From assembly GCA_043778575.1 (NCBI GenBank), contig JAYWFX010000044.1, positions 1-8,900 of the forward strand: a stretch of 8,900 bases of DNA, read 5' to 3'. Position numbers and translations under genes: made by a program. The notes under the pieces were generated by a model, which saw nothing but the letters and a program-made list of their open reading frames with translations, searched no databases and was not told the DNA's origin. Positions 7,105 through 8,900 of the stretch are shown here, in pieces. The DNA is from JAYWFX01 sp043778575. Its GTDB lineage: Bacteria > Patescibacteriota > JACMRA01. Positions within the stretch are counted from its first letter, which is position 1. Each line of letters begins with the position of its first letter.

Positions 7105-7524
7105 TTAGTCAAAAGTGTTTTTATGCAGATTTATTTCCTGAAGATACCATTTTAGAATCTCACATGCAGACTGATGGTTGATTGAGTGTTTTTCAGATTT
7201 ACCAATCAAACCCCTAGATAGTTTACTTGAGTTTCTTTCGTCTACTGTAGTAATTTTTATTTTTGGAAATGCCAATGCTAACTCAGATATAAACTCTTCT
7301 ATATATACACTAATTGTTGTTTTTTCACCAAAAAAGGTGGTCGGATAACCGACTATGAACTGTTGTGTTTTTCTATTATTTACCTCATTAGTTAATATCA
7401 CAAATATATCCTTAGTCAATAGCTTAAACGAATAGGGAATTACTAAACCATTTTCTGTTGAACCAAAAGCAATACCAGATCTTTTTGATCCCCAGTCTAC
7501 TGAAATAACATCAAACACTGCCAA
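7105..7524 (-). CDS. ruvX: YqgF/RuvX family RNase H-fold nuclease (putative Holliday junction resolvase / pre-16S rRNA nuclease)
   Basis: Family members have an RNase H fold and are linked to Holliday-junction resolution or to trimming the 5' end of 16S rRNA. The length (139) is typical. Visible motifs: D-W-G-S-K-R-S-G near the N-terminus (D10), FIVGYP (56-61, family VGLP), VDERNSS (94-100, family DER-x-T-S) and a final helix ACEILKWYL. The last helix normally begins with the third metal-binding Asp (the D of D-x-x-A-A); the aligned residue here is N116. Catalysis may be altered or lost. The start is uncertain: TTG at 7524 keeps 21 bases to the preceding gene, and GTG at 7518 is equally compatible; neither has a Shine-Dalgarno. 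It follows the S6-S18 gene, so a role in rRNA processing would suit the context, as inference. Two stop codons in tandem (TAA, TAG) end it. Confidence 0.85.
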   Translation of the reverse strand: MAVFDVISVDWGSKRSGIAFGSTENGLVIPYSFKLLTKDIFVILTNEVNNRKTQQFIVGYPTTFFGEKTTISVYIEEFISELALAFPKIKITTVDERNSSKLSRGLIGKSEKHSINHQSACEILKWYLQEINLHKNTFD

Positions 7525-7545
7525 ATTTTATCTACTGATTATTCA

Positions 7546-8136
7546 CTATCCGTTGTGGATTGGAGTAAATGACATTAGTGCCATATGTCTAGCACGTTTG
7601 ATTGCCTTGCTAATCTTTCTCTGAAACTTACTGCTAGTCCCTGTCTTTACTCTATTAAATATTTTAGAATAAGGCGAAGTGAACTGCTCCAAATAATTTA
7701 CATCTTTGTAATCTACCTCACGTAATCCAAGGTGTCGTGACAGACATTTTTTAGGTGTAGCTTTGCCTTTGTTTAGGTCTCTCAGTGCAGTTACCTCTGT
7801 TTTCTTTACTGTTTCTTTTGCTTTTTGTACCAAATAATCTGTTTGATTTATTATTATGTACCTGACTATAGTTTCGTTGAGGTTGATTTTCTTTTCTACG
7901 ATATTCATGGTTCTAATATCTTTCAATTCACAATTAAAAGTAAACAGGCAGTAGAATCCGCTGTGATGTTTAGTTATAGGGTAGGCAAGTTTCTTTAGAC
8001 CTTGTTTGTCAACTTTCATATCTTTGGCAACCACTTCACTGGTCAAAAGATCCGTGACTAAGGTGATGTTTGTTTCGACTTCATCTGAACTGAGTTCAGA
8101 GTTTAATATCATGTAGAGTTCGTAATTTTGCAACAT
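7546..8136 (-). CDS. Fused ribosomal protein bS6-bS18
   Basis: One open frame of 196 residues holds two ribosomal proteins. Residues about 4-95 are S6: YELYMILNSEL at the start, GLKKLAYPITKHHSGFY (46-62), and the closing strand ETIVRYIIIN (88-97). Residues about 126-190 are S18: LREVDYKDVNYLEQF (138-152), KIFNRVKTGTSSKFQRKI (158-175) and AIKRARHMALMSF (178-190). A charged linker of about 30 residues (98-127), rich in Lys and Thr, joins them. Known: S6 and S18 form a heterodimer on the 30S platform, binding the central domain of 16S rRNA, and are usually encoded as rpsF-ssb-rpsR. Here no ssb lies between them and no stop or start separates the parts. S18 keeps only one Cys (C131) of the N-terminal Cys pair seen in many species. 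The ATG at 8136 has no Shine-Dalgarno; a promoter-like element lies about 20 bases upstream. The gene heads the minus-strand run. Both domain assignments are strong; whether the product stays joined in the ribosome is unknown. Confidence 0.93.
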   Translation of the reverse strand: MLQNYELYMILNSELSSDEVETNITLVTDLLTSEVVAKDMKVDKQGLKKLAYPITKHHSGFYCLFTFNCELKDIRTMNIVEKKINLNETIVRYIIINQTDYLVQKAKETVKKTEVTALRDLNKGKATPKKCLSRHLGLREVDYKDVNYLEQFTSPYSKIFNRVKTGTSSKFQRKISKAIKRARHMALMSFTPIHNG

Positions 8137-8156
8137 AGTAGTTAGGTAAACGCTTC

Positions 8157-8165
8157 AGTATAACA
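8157..8165 (-). promoter_or_regulatory. Candidate extended -10 promoter of the S6-S18 gene
   Basis: Read on the minus strand, TGTTATACT is a TGn extended -10 with a good TATAAT-like hexamer. Transcription would start near 8150, leaving a leader of only about 14 bases. A perfect TTGACA also lies on this strand (8191-8196), but 28 bases from the -10, too far for a standard pair, so the extended -10 would have to carry recognition. This is motif reading only. Confidence 0.4.
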
Positions 8166-8231
8166 TAAAACTTTGGAAGTATTGTCTTTTTGTCAAGGTC
8201 ATTTGTAGTTATCAAAGCTCGTTGGAATTGT

Positions 8232-8260
8232 TTGACATAGTGTAGTAAAAGTGCTTTACC
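8232..8260 (+). promoter_or_regulatory. Candidate promoter of the plus-strand 196-residue protein gene
   Basis: A perfect TTGACA (8232-8237) is followed at 17 bases by TTTACC (8255-8260), preceded by TGC, which makes an extended -10 and compensates for the weak hexamer. The transcript would begin near 8267, about 17 bases before the ATG, with no Shine-Dalgarno. The weak -10 keeps confidence moderate. Confidence 0.4.
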
Positions 8261-8283
8261 TAAGTTATTAAATTACGTATACT

Positions 8284-8874
8284 ATGAATCAAACACTAGA
8301 TAAACCCACAATGGCTCCAACACAAACAAATACACAACCGATTATACCTGATTTTCTAACTGGAGAATCCAGAACAAATTTAGATCCTTTACCACCTAGA
8401 TCATCCCTTCATCAAAGTATGCTTGAGAAGCTAATGAAAACAGTGACTAATAATGATATTGCAGAACTAAGTGTTTCAGATGCTCCTTTAGGGTCAAATG
8501 TTCTATCTTCAGTAGCTCAGCTTCCAGAGATGATTGTAAATCCATTTGCATCAGAAAAACTCTCAGCTGAATTACCATCAATAACTATATCAAATCAACT
8601 ACCAGAAAGACTTATTCCAGTTTCAGAGAAAGTTACTATTGCACCTCCTATTCAACCATCTCCTCAACTTGAATCAACTCCTCCAGTGGCAATTTTACAA
8701 AAAGTTGATCCAAACTCTGAATATGCTCGTGGTGCTAAAAATCAGATAGTTAGTTTTTTTAGGAGATTTACAGGTGATTCTTTTGTGATTATCAATCCTG
8801 AAACTCCAGGTGGTTTACACACAGTTCAAAATTCTTTACCTATAAATACAGCTCACACTACTCAAGGATCATAA
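8284..8874 (+). CDS. Uncharacterised, probably disordered Pro/Ser/Thr-rich protein
   Basis: I do not recognise this 196-residue protein. Residues 1-45 and about 85-140 are rich in Pro, Ser, Thr, Gln and Ile, with spaced prolines (DPLPPR, TIAPPIQPSP, ESTPPVA), as in disordered linkers or tails. Two short parts look more ordered: about 41-60 (HQSMLEKLMKTVTNND), a possible helix, and about 145-172 (YARGAKNQIVSFFRRFTGDSFVIINP), with basic and aromatic residues that could bind a membrane or partner. There is no signal peptide, transmembrane segment or known catalytic motif. It begins with ATG at 8284, behind a plausible promoter, and is divergent from the S6-S18 gene; a second ATG at residue 10 is less likely. 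The open frame is long for such AT-rich sequence and has no better gene opposite, so I consider it real. The remaining 26 bases (8875-8900) show nothing identifiable. Confidence 0.65.
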   Translation: MNQTLDKPTMAPTQTNTQPIIPDFLTGESRTNLDPLPPRSSLHQSMLEKLMKTVTNNDIAELSVSDAPLGSNVLSSVAQLPEMIVNPFASEKLSAELPSITISNQLPERLIPVSEKVTIAPPIQPSPQLESTPPVAILQKVDPNSEYARGAKNQIVSFFRRFTGDSFVIINPETPGGLHTVQNSLPINTAHTTQGS

Positions 8875-8900
8875 TTTGTTGTTTCTCAACCCGACCAAGA

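Larger units (their letters stand above)
8142..8263. repeat. Nine-base inverted repeat flanking the divergent promoter region
   Basis: TTAGGTAAA at 8142-8150 and its exact reverse complement TTTACCTAA at 8255-8263 face each other across the divergent intergenic region. Each copy lies just upstream of one of the two start codons: 6 bases before the minus-strand ATG and 20 before the plus-strand ATG. The right copy overlaps the proposed -10 box of the plus promoter. It could be a shared operator or a shared leader element. A 9-base match in 147 bases may also be chance. Confidence 0.35.

Noticed and set aside
7083..7105. AATAG / CTATT hairpin followed or preceded by a T/A run after ruvX
   Set aside because: Five weak base pairs with a 12-base loop are not convincing as a terminator in AT-rich sequence.
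8191..8196. Perfect TTGACA on the minus strand as -35 of the S6-S18 promoter
   Set aside because: It is 28 bases from the best -10 (8157-8162), and the hexamer at 17 bases spacing (AAGTTT) is poor, so it is not called as a standard -35.

Overview
The window is AT-rich and read with the standard bacterial code: TGA ends both recR and the serine hydrolase gene. Genes are tightly packed, and overlaps or gaps of 10-80 bases are usual. The small proteins, the compact layout, the unusual ClpC-like ATPase, the GluRS signature type and the two-membrane-segment small protein suggest a member of the Patescibacteria (Candidate Phyla Radiation). This is an inference from protein style; no marker in the window fixes a lineage within it.

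Layout. A plus-strand gene cut by the left edge (1-1194) encodes the last part of a two-ring Clp/Hsp100 AAA+ ATPase. It meets tail to tail, with an 11-base overlap, a run of seven minus-strand genes covering 1184-8136. In transcription order these are: a fused ribosomal protein S6-S18, a YqgF/RuvX nuclease, an M1 aminopeptidase with HEAT repeats, a 103-residue two-segment membrane protein, RecR, a beta-lactamase-fold serine hydrolase, and a Nudix protein built into the C-terminal half of glutamyl-tRNA synthetase. The gaps are short (21, 81, 12, about 40 and about 32 bases, then a 4-base ATGA overlap), so most of the run may be one transcription unit. The 81-base gap before the aminopeptidase could hold a second promoter. 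A 147-base divergent intergenic region (8137-8283) separates this run from a plus-strand gene for an unrecognised, probably disordered 196-residue protein (8284-8874).

Two proteins stand out. First, S6 and S18, which pair on the 30S platform and are normally separate genes (often rpsF-ssb-rpsR), are here one continuous reading frame. Second, the protein at 1184-2338 has GluRS anticodon-domain sequence at both ends, an apparently intact Nudix box in the middle, and no synthetase catalytic domain. I recall no described family with that layout.

Functionally the minus run mixes translation (S6-S18, the GluRS-derived protein), DNA repair and RNA/DNA nuclease functions (RuvX, RecR), and peptide or ester hydrolysis (M1 peptidase, serine hydrolase). 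Several members have changes at family-signature residues (RuvX, RecR, serine hydrolase, Clp pore loop), so this lineage's versions are divergent and some activities cannot be assumed. No CRISPR array, insertion sequence, tRNA, rRNA or phage gene was seen.
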